The translations under genes were made by a program, and so were the position numbers. From Andrena cerasifolii (lineage: Eukaryota; Arthropoda; Insecta; Hymenoptera; Andrenidae): a stretch of DNA of 64,000 nt. Shown here piece after piece: positions 1 through 12,300 of the stretch. Location: assembly GCF_050908995.1 (NCBI RefSeq), contig NC_135133.1, positions 2,212,001 to 2,276,000 on the forward strand, read 5' to 3'. A model generated the notes under the pieces. It made no database searches and was not told the DNA's origin. It was given only the letters and a program-made list of their open reading frames with translations. Numbering within the stretch: the first letter of the stretch is position 1; each line of letters opens with the position of its first letter.

Positions 1-289
1 GCGAGCAGAAATTGGTACAAATGGTGAGTAGAAATACGTACATCGCTATTTTTCGTGAGCAGAAATGCGGACATTTAGAGCATTATATTTAATTACAAAT
101 TACTAATAGTTAAACATCTTGAAATATCTTTCTTAAATAGTTTTCGACTGGTTGATTTATTATTAAAGAATTAATCAATTACTCTGCAAATTTTCATCGC
201 AAACAAATTTTTTACGCCTTCTTTCTGACGAGTAATCTCTTAAATGAGCAGAAATTGGGACATTCACCTTATCCGGAAGGCGGTTAATC
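1..289. repeat. AT-rich DNA with an iterated GAGCAGAAAT word
   Basis: No gene is visible. A word of the form GAGCAGAAATNNGNACAT occurs four times in the same orientation, at about 3, 26, 57 and 246, with small changes (GAGTAGAAAT in the second). The spacing is irregular, so this is not a simple tandem array. It resembles the word-iterated elements described at 21924, 47942 and 55271, but no terminal inverted repeat is seen. The element, if it is one, may begin outside the window. Confidence 0.35.
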
Positions 290-299
290 ACAACAGAGT

Positions 300-1140
300 C
301 ACAGAAATTGGTGGTAGGATTTGGATTGATCCAGTTCCTAAGGAACTTTGTTTCGATATACAGTGACTCGCATTAATATTCGGACACTTTTTAAAATCGC
401 ATAACTTTTTTAGAATTGGTCCAAACAACTTGAGTTTTTTTGAGAAGCTAGAAGGATTAGTTTACTAGCTGACGCGTTTCGTCGTTTTGAAAAAAAAAAT
501 GTATTTGGTTGGAATAGCGAAAATAATAGTAAAGGTCAATTTTTAAACTTTTTTTTATGAGCTTGTAATGAAGATTAAAAAACCGTTTGTAGATTGCAGT
601 AAGTTGTACACGTGCCTAAAATTTCATGAAAATCGGTTAACGTTGCTCCGAGCTACAAACGTTTAAAGATCGCAGAATAAGGTCGAGAATCGCTGATTTC
701 GGGATTTTCATTACGAGCTCACAAAAAAGTGTTTAAAAATCGACCTTTTCTATTCTTTTCGCTATTCCAACCAAATACAATTTTTTCCAAAACGCCAAAA
801 CGCGTCAGTTAGCAAACTAATCCTTCTAGCTTCTCAAAAAAACTCAAGTTGTTCGGACCAATTCTAAAAAAGTTATGCGATTTTAAAAAGTGTCCGAATA
901 TTAATGCGAGTCACTGTACATATACTTACCTACCTATACTCACAAATTCAAACGTCTTACACCATATACTAGGAAAGTACTGAATAGGTACCATTTAGCT
1001 ACGATAAATACTCACAATAATGAGTGCACATTAGATTACCATTTAATTGCCGTTACAAATCCATGTGTCCCAGGTGAGTCACACTAAAATCTACCCCTTA
1101 ATTATTAATTAGAGTCATGGTTAGCGACATCACCAACGAA
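300..1140 (+). repeat. Dispersed repeat A, copy 1
   Basis: This stretch matches 21785-23765 in the same orientation. Shared landmarks are CAGTTCCTAAGGAA (about 340), the segment from ACTCACAAA to CTAGGAAAGTA (about 937-980), AATGAGTGC (about 1018) and a block around GTCATGGTTAGCGACATCACC (about 1115). Copy 1 is split by the TA element at 361-916. Copy 2 is split at other points by two different elements, so each copy supplies the empty site for the other's insertions. I do not recognise the family and see no coding capacity. Confidence 0.6.
361..916. mobile_element. TA-flanked foldback element S1 (Tc1/mariner-type)
   Basis: The element begins CAGTGACTCGCATTAATATT and ends with its reverse complement, flanked by TA at 359-360 and 917-918. 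The arms are about 200 bp and near-perfect over most of their length. They fold around a centre near 640 that holds no open frame. The ends and the TA duplication fit Tc1/mariner mobilisation in trans, which is inference because no transposase is present. It sits inside repeat A copy 1. Related sequence occurs at 40451-40532 (fragment) and from 63605 to the window end. Confidence 0.8.
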
Positions 1141-1559
1141 ACACCTCTTCACTACCCATTGAAATTCTTCCAAAGTTAGAAACACACCTCCTATCTTCCC
1201 TTATTAACCCAAATTCAGTATGTACCATTTTCCACAGACACTCATAATAAGTTTAAATAATAATAATAAGTTTAAAAATAATAAGTTTCTCTGAATAAGT
1301 CCTAGCATGAATCCTGACTATATTCCACGTGATCACTAGTTGCTTTAAGCAATCCACGTCCACTAGTAGCACTAAAAACATACTCTGTGCTATCACTTTG
1401 AGTGACGCAAGGTCTTAAAAAACGCCCTTTTATATCAGCCAAGCTTTTCCCTGTGATCGCTTCTGCCGGGAAAGTTTTTTACAGCGTGTACAAAGCGAAT
1501 GCTGAGCTAGATTTTTTCCCAGTATAAACATTCAGAGACCCTTAAATAATGCTTTCGAT
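1141..1559. other. AT-rich, no feature recognised
   Basis: A short AATAATAAG-rich tract lies near 1257-1285. I see no open frame of note, no clear inverted repeats and no RNA gene. Confidence 0.5.
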
Positions 1560-2310
1560 GCTTCCCTAAAAAATATCGACGCGACGACACACCAAAAGCG
1601 TGCACAGTGCGCAGCTCCCTCGACGCGGAAACACGCCGACGCCAGTCGCGATATTAAAGACTCCCCAGGTATCGATAAACTAGTCGTTATCCGTGTGTTC
1701 CTCTCAAACTAATACAGTGGCGCCCGGCGCCAATAAAATCACTCAAATCTCACCGACTCTCGTCCTAACGCCTCTCACAAAGACGACCTATAATTTATTC
1801 AAATCCGTCGACATTCACATTCACGTTTTACACAGGAGTGTGCTTCACCTCTCCCTTTCATCGAACTTTTTCAACACACCGTGCATCTTTATTTCACGCC
1901 GAGTGACTTCACACTCGAGCCTGCTCGGAATCGAAGACAATGTCCTCGTGTGCCCGTTTTCCTCTCGTCCGCCACCCTTCTTTCCGGGATTTAGACAATC
2001 GTACCCGGACGGTGAAAGTACTTAGCCTGCCGTTCAATGCAAGCTTAATGCAAATCGAGGGGAGAATCTCCCGCTGACGTACCCCTCATTTGCATAACGT
2101 ATCGCCGCTTTTGTCTCGGCCGACGACATACGATCGGAGCACGAGCAGAGAAATTCATACCGAAGGGTACGGTAAATGCGGCTGCGACTCCCGAGTAAAT
2201 AATTCGATACGTGCACCGCTAACGGGGGTTATTGTTATTGTTCATTGTTGATCGCGAGATCGTGCGACAGCGGCCGCGATTCGATCGATGCACTCGTTCA
2301 GCGCTGCTTT
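1560..2310. other. CpG-rich single-copy island
   Basis: Base composition changes abruptly to GC- and CpG-rich. I could not find a supported exon: the open frames at 1693-2025 (+) and 2034-2216 (-) have no recognisable domain. A promoter, a non-coding exon or a regulatory island are all possible and the sequence does not decide between them. Confidence 0.4.
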
Positions 2311-2974
2311 CTGACAAACCCTATGTGCTTGGAGAGGCACCAAAGTAAGAATTCATTTGCAATTTTTGTGTTCGGAAACAAGGTTTTTGTGGTGCGCAAA
2401 AAATTTATTCAGGAAGGTGTGTTCTTCTCGAGTGAAATAAAGAAAGAATGACCACTGTACTGTTGATAGTTCTGGAGATAAAAATTTGTTTATCAAGCTC
2501 CTTTTCGTGAGAATAGGCAAAAGTTGCAAACTTTGACACGCTGTATTTTTTAAACAAATTCGAAACCAGCAAAGAGATGGCTTAATCCCTACTCCTATCT
2601 AGTTTCACGTGGATCATATAATAATGTGGTTTCAATTGTACCGAAGTCCTTTGACATGAAGTTTAGCATGAGAAGTGAAAAATGATTAATTTGATATCAC
2701 CAGGAAAATGTAAAACAATTCTCAACCTGTGTGAAACAAAACGAACTGATTGCTCCTTTTGTATCTGTTTTACATTTTACAAGTACTCTAGAAACCCCAG
2801 CTGCAAAAATTGCCTCGTATCTTAAGGATATCGAATCTGGAAGATCAAATTCTCCTTCACCGCTGTTACATTTGTTATTAACTTTTTGTGGCTGCAGATA
2901 CATAGCTTGAAACGGAAATTGTCCACTACAAACTTCTTCATAATCTTACATTAACTACTAGGAACCGAAAACTC
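2311..2974. other. AT-rich, no feature recognised
   Basis: Only short open frames without recognisable products occur here. The far end grades into the outer arm of the hairpin that follows. Confidence 0.4.
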
Positions 2975-4590
2975 TTTGGACAAAATAAATCAAAAATGTG
3001 GAATCAAATATTTGTGCATCAACTTTCCGTTTTCGAGAAAATCGATTTGCAAATTCGCGTGGTGTACGCGCACCTGACTAAAAATCAACAGAATTTATCA
3101 GCAAATATGGTACAACTGTGAGAGAAATTCTGTACCTAATAATTTTCTTCATATGACGTGTTTGTTCTTGAGAAAATTGATTCGACGGTGAAGCTGAATT
3201 TTTAACCAAGTGTATGTACTGTTTTCAAACTCGATTTTCCCGAAAACAAAGCCCAATTAGTACAAATACACTGTCTAACACGATTTTTGTTCCGCAATAT
3301 CCACTGGGCGATTCTTGTAGAGTTTTTCACCCTGAACGCGAATCCGCAAACGGTTTGTCGCCATCGCCCTCAGTTCTTGAGAAACTCGATTTTGAAAAAT
3401 CCTGCAAATTTTCAACTTTGAACATCTTTTGTGTCGAAACGGTAATAGTTATTCGGTTACTCGTTGCGTCAAATTATTCTATGAACCCTCCCGAATAAAA
3501 CGATATACATTATTATTGCATTATGAACATTTAAATATGTTTGAACAACGATCAAAAGGAAAAGTACACCCGAAATGCACTCATTTTTGAAGATATTTTG
3601 CAATTTATTTCCAAAACTAAGGGTCTATGAGAAAAACTGACCATTCCACGCGATGCAGCGGACAATTTTCCTTTAGAAAGCATCAACAGAAGTGGTAAAA
3701 CACATTTTGTTTTCAATACAGAAGCGAAATAGTTTGGCAAAACGTGCGCCGTCGACAGTGGTTGTCAACGGCGGCGCGCGATACACTGCCGCTCAGCGTC
3801 ACACAATCGCTTAACGCGCGTGACCACCACTGTCGACGGCGCACGTTTTGCCAAACTATTTCGCTTCTGTATTGAAAACAAAACGTGATTTACCACTTCT
3901 GTTAGTGGTTTCCGAAGGAAAAATGTCTGCTGCATCGCGTGGAGTAGTCAGATTTACTCCTAGATCCTTAGTTTTTAAAATATATAGCAAAATATCTGCA
4001 AAAATTGGTGCATTTCGGGTGTCCTTTTCCCGTTAATCGTTGTTCCAACATATTTAAATGTTCATAATACATTAATATCTTATATCGTTGTATTCGGGAG
4101 GGTCCATAGAACAATTTGACGGAAAAAGCAACCGAATAGCTATTACCGTTTCGACACAAAAGATGTTCAAATTTGAAAATTCGAGTTTCTTTTTGAAAAT
4201 CGAATTTCTCAAAAACTGAGGGTGATGGTGACAAACGGTTTGCGAATTCGTTTTCAGCGCACGAAAACCTATAAGAAACGGCTATTGAATGTTACAGAAC
4301 AGAAAAAAAGTTCAATTTTGTTGGACAGTGTTAGTCTATAATTTCGACTCATTTCTGCGCAAGGATTTACTTCAGTCGCATTTGTGCCATATTTACTGCT
4401 AAATTCTGATAACTTTCGGTCAGGTACGCGCGCATACCTTACGAATTTACAAAATCGAATTTTACGAAAACGGAAGCTCCTGCAAAAAAAAAAAATAAAT
4501 ATTTCCGATTTATTTTTATCCAAGGAATTGCCACGTACCCGATTGTACCACCCGTTTAGACCCACCATATATGTACAGTAATTTTGAGAA
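2975..4590. mobile_element. Giant foldback (hairpin about 1.5 kb) related to family B
   Basis: Two long diverged arms pair around a loop at about 3763-3817. Matching landmarks are GTGTACGCGCACCTGAC near 3062 against its complement near 4425, CAAACGGTTTGTC near 3348 against GACAAACGGTTTG near 4230, and CGTGCGCCGTCGACAGTGG at the loop edges. The motif GTACRCGCGCACCTG near the arm ends and the GTACCACCCGTTTAG end near 4537-4552 link it to the CAGGGTGT elements at 19014 and 51071. No target duplication is evident, so the exact ends are uncertain. The mirrored open frames at 3552-3740 (-) and 3848-4036 (+), both beginning MPNYFASVLKTK, are products of the palindrome and not evidence of a gene. Confidence 0.7.
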
Positions 4591-4939
4591 CGGCCCAAAT
4601 AAGAAATCAGTAAAAATTGAATTTACCAGATCCATTTTATATTCTTCAACACACAGGCCACTTTGGTAATCACCATGGCATACTGAAAGCAAATCATTCT
4701 TAGGTCCCTGAACCTAGTTCTTTACACATACCTCTCCCCCCACAACACTTTGTATTCTTATATTAGTGCGTAGTACCTAAAAACGATCTACTATTCTTAT
4801 TAATATTAAAGAATAATAATAAGCAAAGGGTTAATCCAAAGCGTAGCACTAAACCAAATCCGAAATCGAATAGTCCTGACCCCTTTCGAGCAGAAAACAG
4901 TCGAGAGAAACTATAAAACTGAAGAAGAGAAATCCCACT
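4591..4939. other. AT-rich, no feature recognised
   Basis: No supported gene, RNA or repeat was found in this interval. Confidence 0.4.
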
Positions 4940-5470
4940 GTTTTCTTGCGCGGAGTGCAACAATTTACCTGGCATCCAGGTGTCGCGGTGCACAGAACGC
5001 CGGCAAAAACGTAAAATTCAATCGGCCGCTCGTTACAGAGATTTTTCCTCCGGTGAGGAAAGGTTTCTCGGGAAACGGGAAGGAATAAAGGTGCTCCTGA
5101 ATCATCGATAAATCAATCACGAGAGTTGCATGACCCAGCTGGGGAAAACCGTGCCAGGACACCGTGCGCGTCCCCCCCACCTTAGCGCGGCGCGATTTTC
5201 GCACGAAACCGCTCGCCGGCCGTTTGAATAAGATCAATCGATTTGTCTGCAGGAGTCTGACGTGCCGCGGCTCTTATATTCGCGTCCAGGATTGTGCAAC
5301 GTCGGCGTGAAATTAGATCTCCGCCTCCTTAAGCGAACGCAACCGCGCACCTTTGTTCCTCAGAGGCCGCGCAAGCCAGTAGGTCATCGCCGTTTTTACC
5401 TTCCCCCGACCCAAAAGGAACCACGATAACGCGATGGTTATCGATCCTTTGGCAGCTGCGAGGTCCTTTT
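4940..5470. other. CpG-rich single-copy island
   Basis: A GC-rich block lies between AT-rich flanks. The minus-strand frame 4965-5237 has no ATG at its start and no recognised domain. It may be regulatory or part of a non-coding exon; nothing in the sequence decides. Confidence 0.35.
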
Positions 5471-6999
5471 GACTTGGGCTGTGTTTGGGTATAATTTTAT
5501 TTCTATTTTTAAAGTTGGGTGATTTTTTTTAATTTTTATTTTGATATTTCAGTCTATGTGTCTTTAGGTGAATTTGGGAATTAATTTTGTTGTACGTCAA
5601 CGCAAAATGTACTTGGTAATAGTTCTGCAGTAGTAGTGTGTAGTTGATTTCTGGGACGAAGGTTGCGGCTATTCGTGGCAGAATTGGGGATACGATTATC
5701 TGGCAACTGTTTTTCATGGTATTTAGCTTTCTTTTGTCCCTGCTTCTGTTAGTGTTCATAATTGGGTCTAGTTTTGCGGAAAGTTTAAAAATTAGTTAAA
5801 CGCAGTATGCATCTCATAAATTTGTGACCTTTATTTTGAAAAAATTGCCAACCTCTATAGGTTGTTCTATAACAACCCTTACATTATGCAATTATTAAAA
5901 CTACCAAGCCATGGTTCCATTTTAGGCTTAAAAAACAAAAAAAAATACAGAAAAATAATATTAATTATACTACTGACTATTAAATAACCCATTGAAAAAC
6001 ATTGTGAAACAATAACAAGAAATAAAATATACCCAACAGAAATAAAGCTACTTTTCTTTAACAATTAAAATATTTAAACTAAAGTTAGGTACTCAGTTTC
6101 AGATGATTGAGGGATAGCAGCTTTCTGCATAACTAGCCCCAATTATTGTGTACTTACTTCTACACATGCTTCTTTAACCCTATCATTCTTGCAGCCCTTA
6201 GATATTATATCGTCGAACTGAAGTCTCAGTTTTATGATTTTCTTACACGGAGTAGTTAAAATTTGTGTCGAGGAATTACGTTAGATGTAAAATGAGCAAA
6301 ACTTCCCACAGATCAAATGGACAACTTCACGCAACAAGGGCAATAAACCGCAAATTTAGTCCATTTTTAGTTCTTACAGGGGAACACCGCGAACCCGGAC
6401 TCACCGATTGGAACGCAACTTCGTGGGTTTTTAGAGTGACTCAAAACAAGAACAACGGTGTCTTTCATTTGGGCCCTATCGCCCTTTAAGGGGGTGAAAA
6501 CTAACGTCAAAGTCAAATTGCCACTTCCACTTTATCGCGTATAACTCTCAAAGTACAACAGACAGAAGAAAATGTTTCAAACAAAAGTTTAATGGTGCAA
6601 TAAACGCTACAAATTTCCGCTAACAAAATATTTAAAAAAGTTTTTTTTCCTCAAAAAAAAATTTCACCTCGCGTTATTTTTAACAACATTTGCATTTACA
6701 TAATAACCGAAAATATGGGGTGTTTTTTGGTGAATTCAACCATGTATATGAATTGTATAATGCACCATCGACTTATGCAGTTACACGACGGCAAGTACAC
6801 GGTGCGCACGGTTGCGCGCTCACAACACATAGTAAGTTGCATAATAAGACTCGTTCTGTTTGCTGCAGGCCTTAATACATGACGGTGCCAAATATTTATG
6901 AAAAAGCGTGTACTTGGTCAGTTTTACCATCAACCCAATGATACATTGCAAACACAGAATCTGCTCGAACTATCTGCAAAATTCTACACTAATCAGTGA
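5471..6999. other. AT-rich, no gene recognised
   Basis: Scattered short frames only. A moderately GC-rich stretch around 6260-6500 ends in TTTAAGGGGGTGAAAAC. That looks like a TTAA element end, but no inverted partner was found. Confidence 0.4.
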
Positions 7000-7660
7000 T
7001 CACTAACTCGCACCACTAACTCGTACTCTCCTTGTTCGGTTCCAAACATCCGCTCCAGGCTCAACGATAATTTCTCCAATACCCCATCCGGCAGAATTTC
7101 GCTCTGCACCATCTCGTTCGCTGCCGTTGCCGGAATCGTGCGCGTCGACCGCGTGACAAATGTCGAAACAATTTTGTCCCTTCTTTCCGAGCATGTCGCT
7201 ATAAAATTGATATCGTTTCATCAGAGCCAGCGCTGGCTGGATTCGTGTCGTGCATTTGCTGCACGATCGTTTCGAAACAATCCAATCACCAACGATTGAG
7301 CGGCGCTCGAAAAGGATGATTGATAGGTAAGTCCTTTCGACGCGCGTACGAGACGGCTGCGTCATGTCGAGGATCTCATTCATTGTCGACGTTCTTCGTA
7401 ACGCGCCGCTGAAATTACTGTCACTCGAAAATCTCGAGGATCCCGCGCGACGTTTGCATCCCACGCGGCATTTATTCGCGCGTGTGCCTGGCTGGTGGGG
7501 CACAATACGAACCGTTTACGCGCCATATTTCACGTTACGGACGCGTTAACGCGCATTAATTGCGCGCTGCCAAAACGCGGCAGGTGCGTCGATCACCGTG
7601 ACTGACTTCGATTGCTCGTGAATTGTCAGGTTTGTCGTGGCGATCGTAACGTGTTGGGAA
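7000..7660. other. GC-rich single-copy island
   Basis: A 166-codon minus-strand frame (7503-7003) spans most of it, but it opens on GTG, has no recognisable domain and lies in CpG-rich DNA where stops are rare. The stretch TTAACGCGCATTAATTGCGC near 7546 is an imperfect palindrome rich in TTAAT cores. It may be regulatory DNA; function is unknown. Confidence 0.35.
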
Positions 7661-8295
7661 TTTTTTAATTCGTTTGAAATATGTGGTTCGCTACTGTGCT
7701 GCTACTGTGTCGATTCGTTTCTGTGAAATCTTAGCGATTAACCTTGCTACAATCTACAGTTCGCCACATTTAATAGAATACGAAGGAATGAGAAATACAC
7801 ATATTAGCAACAACTCCCTTACATTTTCCTCAGATTTAAATGAAACCTTAACGAAATGAAAAGGGGGTGGGTAAAGAAATGAGAACACAATTGGGTCAGA
7901 AACGATCCGAGGGACATAGTAGGGTTAAGATTTCTGATTTTTATCGGATCTTGAGATTTGGCAAGTCCCTGCGGACAAGAATTAGGCTTTCTGTTTGAAA
8001 TTTTTTAGTTTTAGGGATAGAAATTAGATGGGAACTTTGACTCTGATTGGGTAATCGAGTATCAGGGACATTTAAAATGCAGCAAAGACTTTTCGAAGTT
8101 TATAGCTTTGATTTTTTTTTATTTATTTTTTAACAGGTGTATTAGAAACTCAGAAATTAGTCTCCAGGATTCAATTATAGAGCAGTAGGAACTGTAACAA
8201 ATTGCGCATGCCCTCAGATTTCTTTTCTTCGCCTACAGTTCCACGTCCAATAAAAACACACTCTTACCAATTCAACAAAAGTTTTCATTCCAGTA
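7661..8295. other. AT-rich, no feature recognised
   Basis: No supported gene. It runs up to the target duplication of the LTR that follows. Confidence 0.4.
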
Positions 8296-8300
8296 ATTCT

Positions 8301-8602
8301 TGTTGGAAATTACTCCGCAGAGGTTGAAAACAAATGTCACACTATAAACACAACTATGGTTTATTGTATAGATAGACAATACACAGTGTGTCCACGTATT
8401 AATGTTAGTTGGTTATATATAAAAGTATACAAGAAAAAAGAAACTTTAAGAGACGGAACGCGATCTGCACGGTTTGGTCACAATTTTCAGACTGGCTACG
8501 GTCGTCACCTTATGCCCCGGTCAAGACCCTTCGCCCCTCTTCTCCAGAAAAAGAGAAACGCAGCCCCTTAGTCCTAACACTGAGACTCGTTGAACTCCAA
8601 CA
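8301..8602 (+). mobile_element. Solo LTR, copy 1
   Basis: A 302-bp segment begins TGTTGGAAATTACTCC and ends GAACTCCAACA. It obeys the TG...CA rule with a 7-bp inverted end (TGTTGGA/TCCAACA). It is flanked by a perfect 5-bp duplication, ATTCT at 8296-8300 and 8603-8607. A second copy in opposite orientation lies at 44535-44849 with its own different duplication. A TATA-like run (TATATAAAAGTATA) near 8415 sets the likely transcription direction. A 5-bp duplication fits Gypsy or BEL/Pao families; the family cannot be named from an LTR alone. No internal gag or pol is present, so this is a solo LTR left by recombination. Confidence 0.88.
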
Positions 8603-8729
8603 ATTCTCATGGGTCAGAACTGACCCACGTGGCACGTGTCAATACATCATAACGCATGCTGCGCGCCAACTGTACTCCAAATATAAACCCAATCAATGCC
8701 TCCCGCCCCATGCACTCCTATCATGCTGA

Positions 8730-11700
8730 ACCTCGTAGTTGCCCCCCAAAACGAGTGAATCTCCGACCCACGTAAACATTTCTCTGCGCAAGGATCGATC
8801 GACAATCAGCATTCCCGTTCGGTAATTTCAGATAAACGAATTTCCATTGCGCAACTTTGCGTTTCGCAAGTCTAGAATCACCAGTACGGTCGGATCTCGG
8901 CGTCGAGGCAGCGCGTTTCCTCGCGCACGTTTTCCCACCGCGAAAACCCGCGACTTTCCTATTCGCGCGGTCGCTTTCGCGGCGCAATCGGACGTGTCCG
9001 CGACGGAACTCGTTTCGTCGATGGCGGGCACACGACGAAAAGTTCCCCCGGTGGTGAAAGATCCCGATCCTCTGCACGCTTCCACGGAAAATCGCGATCG
9101 AGTCTAGGCCGCAGTGGCAGCCTGCGCGCGTCGCTTTCGCAACACGGAATAAACACGGCGGAACTTGTGTGTGTGCGTGCATCTGTGGTCGCGTACGCGC
9201 GGACACGGTAGCGTACGACATCGATCGTTGCACCGCGCGTATCCACGCGATGCGCGCACGTACGTGGCATCCACACACACCGCGTGATTGTCTGCCCACA
9301 CACGAGACGTCATTGGCTGCGAGCGCGCGAGCGAACGGATCAAACGCACACGATCCAGCGGGCACGTCCAGAGCGGCCACGCTCGCGCGATCGTCCGCGG
9401 CACACGCGCAACGTCCACGCACATGCGCGGCAGCGCGAGTGCGCACACATGCGCGGGCTCGGCGTACAGGCTGCGCACGTATATACGCGTGTGTACTATA
9501 CCGGAACGATCTGGGAGAGTGACTAACCTCTGCGAATAGAAGATGGACGTCCACGGGATAGCTGGCAGGAATAATCCTCGGCCGACAGCTGACTCCGTTC
9601 AACTGGTGCTCTAGCTGTTGACCTCAGCGGCCGCGGTAGATGACTACCGTGGTCCACGGTGTATCGAAACGGTCACAAAACGGTCGACAAGGACGCTCGT
9701 GTACACGGCATGCTGGACGCGACGGTACCGTGGTCCCTCGAGATGATGCTACTCGCGGGTCGGCTTGATGATCTTCGCTGGTTAACGGGAGCACGGTGTC
9801 ACACGGGGAAACAAGGGGACCCAGCGGCAAGTCCGTTTGGCTAGATCGATGGTGGTCGCGGCGCACACGCTCCCGTGCCACGCGTGTACGTGTGTGCGCG
9901 CGCGTGCGGCCGCGCGGCTCAACGGCACCGCGGGGACATGCCCAGGGGCCGCGGAACCAGCGTGGAAACGGGTCAGTTGCCGAACGTCCAGGGCGCAGCC
10001 AACGTACCCTCTGGCTGGGGGAGTCGGGCCCGTACCGTGCGCAACGAGAACGGGACGCGCGCGCGCTCCCGCGGCCGGATACACGGTACCAGATGTTGAC
10101 GTCTCGCGGGGGCCCAGGACGTCGCCACGGACGCTCCAACACGCGGAAAACACTCTCACTCGCGATCGACACCGACACGTATGGTTCCGTTTGAGCCTCG
10201 TCTGCCGGGATCACCAGCAACCTGGATGTTCGTGCGACTGTTTCTTGGTTCTTTGCGCGTCACGGTACACGTCTGCCTCGCGACGCCACCAAGTCACTGT
10301 TCTCTATCTGGTAACCACTGACACTCCTCCGCCCTGTCGGTGTGTAACTGTTACGGTCAGAGCGATGCTGGGCAAGCAACACGGCCGATGATGATCGTCA
10401 GTTCGCTCGCTCACGGAATGGAAAGCCCCCCTCGACTTGCACAGGACCAGTGTCGTCCCCCCTCGCGCGCGGGTCGTCAACGGTCGTTTCTCTTGGTGCA
10501 CGGGTGCCACGATCGACGCGACGGCTACCGCGGCAGAGGCGATATCATCCTGGTGGATGCGATCCAACGTGGATATCCAGCTGTTCGTGGACGCCGATGT
10601 TGCCCGGGATAGTGTCACGCGGCCATAAACCGTATTGCTCGCCGGCGACCGTACGACTGTACGCGTGGTGGAGGTGGAGGAAGGAGGCGATGGAGGCAGC
10701 GGCTGGTAGTGGCGGAGGAAAAGGTGGGGAAGGAGGAGAACCTTCTTCGTGTTCCTCTTCGTGGCTGGCTTGGTGCACGGGTTCGGCTCCTGGATCTCCT
10801 CGAATTCTCTCCTCTCACGAGCGCACACCGTCCGACGGGGAATTTGTTTTTCTCGGCGAGAAGCCGGATGTCGCGAGGAACGGGATGAAACTCGGGCCCC
10901 GCGGGCCCGCGTCGATCAAATTTCGTTTCCCTCCCGCTGGCGGAGCGGTTGGCACGTCGACTGGTACGAGCACTAGATACGCTGTGATATGACTATTGCT
11001 CCCTGGAGAGGTAGCGGATATCGGCGCGAGTCAACGACAACGGAGGAAAAACGGCGCGGTGTGTCGGCTTCTACCGAAGGACGACTGCGAGAAATCCGTG
11101 GCACGGAATCGACAGCACCGATTTCCCGATTTCACCAGCTCCTAATGGAGCGACTCTCCGGGCGACGATCCCGCGCGGTGCAGCGTCGCGCGCTCGTCGT
11201 CCAGATGAGCGTGCGACGTGGTGCACGAACGGATGCCGCGTATGACGCAGGGGAACGAGGAAGGGCACGAGAGACGAGAACGTGGAGAACCGTGGAAGGA
11301 AGAATAGAGGCAGAGGCGACTCTGAACGACGACGGCCGCGGCGGCACCACGACGAACGTCGGCGAGGCAAGGCAAGGCACTGGCTGCCGCAATGTCTTAC
11401 GGTGGCCGCGGTGCGCTCTATGGCGTGCATCATGGTGGACTTACAGCGGTATACCTCGCTGGGCACGGGCACGCCGGACGAAAGGGGGCAGCGAGTCGGC
11501 TGCGAGGAAAGGAGGCGGCTGCATGTCGGACAGAGAGGAAAGACAACGGGTACAACGAGCCAAGAGAATATATACTAGGTAGGTAGGTAGGTATGTATTC
11601 CGCCTGGGGCGACTCCAGGTATAGCGGTACTTGGACCCCTCCCCGCGCCCTCTCTGACCCCCTACTCCCAGCAGGCTACCACCACTATGTCAGAGGGCCC

Positions 11701-12300
11701 CTCCTGACCCCCGCTGCACACCTTGCCGCCACCACCACCTTGGCGTCCTCCTCCACCTCTTTCCTTCTTCTCCTTCTCGGCTGTCCTGCTACCCCCCCAT
11801 TCTACCTCTTGACGATACCACTGGTACCATCGCCTGCGTGTGCATGTCCGTTCGCCGATGCCGCTGCACGTGTCGTTCACGGCACACCGACTCGGAGGGC
11901 CGTTCGTGTGGTACCCTCTGATCTGTGTGCGCGGGCGCACGTTTGAATCAGGCTCGCGAAGGTGTGTGCGAGCGACTTAACACCAGTGCAACGACGTACG
12001 GTCTGCGGTCTACCGCTGGACACCGCACCGTGCACGGCCTGCAGGATCTCTCAAGGACGTGGGGCCTTAGCGCGAGCTTTTCGGGCCTAACTCGACCTAC
12101 TGCTGGCCGCGCGGCCTCTCGCTGCCTGGAGACTTCGACGCGCGCATAAGCCGGGTCCCTGCCCTCCGAGCGAGCTGCTCGCGCGCCACAGGGACTGGCC
12201 ATCGCCGTTTCGCTGCAACCAGAGTGCAACCCCGCTGGCTTTTATTGCGATTCGACCTGAGTGGATCCTGCCACCCCCTGGAACCTGTGCTTCTTTATTT
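8730..12300. promoter_or_regulatory. 3.6-kb CpG-rich island, candidate promoter region
   Basis: This is the longest CpG-rich block in the window. Overlapping open frames occur on both strands, the longest 293 codons on the minus strand (9602-8721). Their presence in nearly every frame is what stop-poor GC-rich DNA gives, and none has a recognised domain. TATA-like sites occur near 9479 (GTATATACG) and 11566 (GAATATATAC). A candidate plus-strand splice donor, ACATG|GTGAGTGTG, lies at 12444-12445. Purine-rich (about 10665-10745) and pyrimidine-rich (about 11640-11800) runs are embedded. In insects such islands often mark the start of large regulated genes; that is inference here, and the direction of any transcript is not known. 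Confidence 0.4.
11576..11593 (+). repeat. (TAGG)n microsatellite
   Basis: A short run of about four TAGG units near the end of the CpG-rich block. Confidence 0.8.

Noticed and set aside
1072..1078. CCAGGTGAGT as a splice donor
   Set aside because: It lies inside dispersed repeat A, and copy 2 does not keep it.
3552..4036. Twin 62-codon frames starting MPNYFASVLKTK as a gene pair
   Set aside because: They are the two arms of one hairpin; similarity follows from the palindrome. Their equal length is noted as a finding but does not make them genes.
6482..6500. TTTAAGGGGGTGAAAAC as a TTAA-element end
   Set aside because: No inverted partner within 1 kb on either side.
7003..7503. 166-codon minus-strand open frame
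   Set aside because: It opens on GTG rather than ATG, has no recognisable domain and lies in a GC-rich island.
8721..9602. 293-codon minus-strand open frame
   Set aside because: It lies in CpG-rich DNA with long frames in most other phases and on the opposite strand. The translation is Arg/Ala/His-rich without a domain, as expected from stop-poor sequence.
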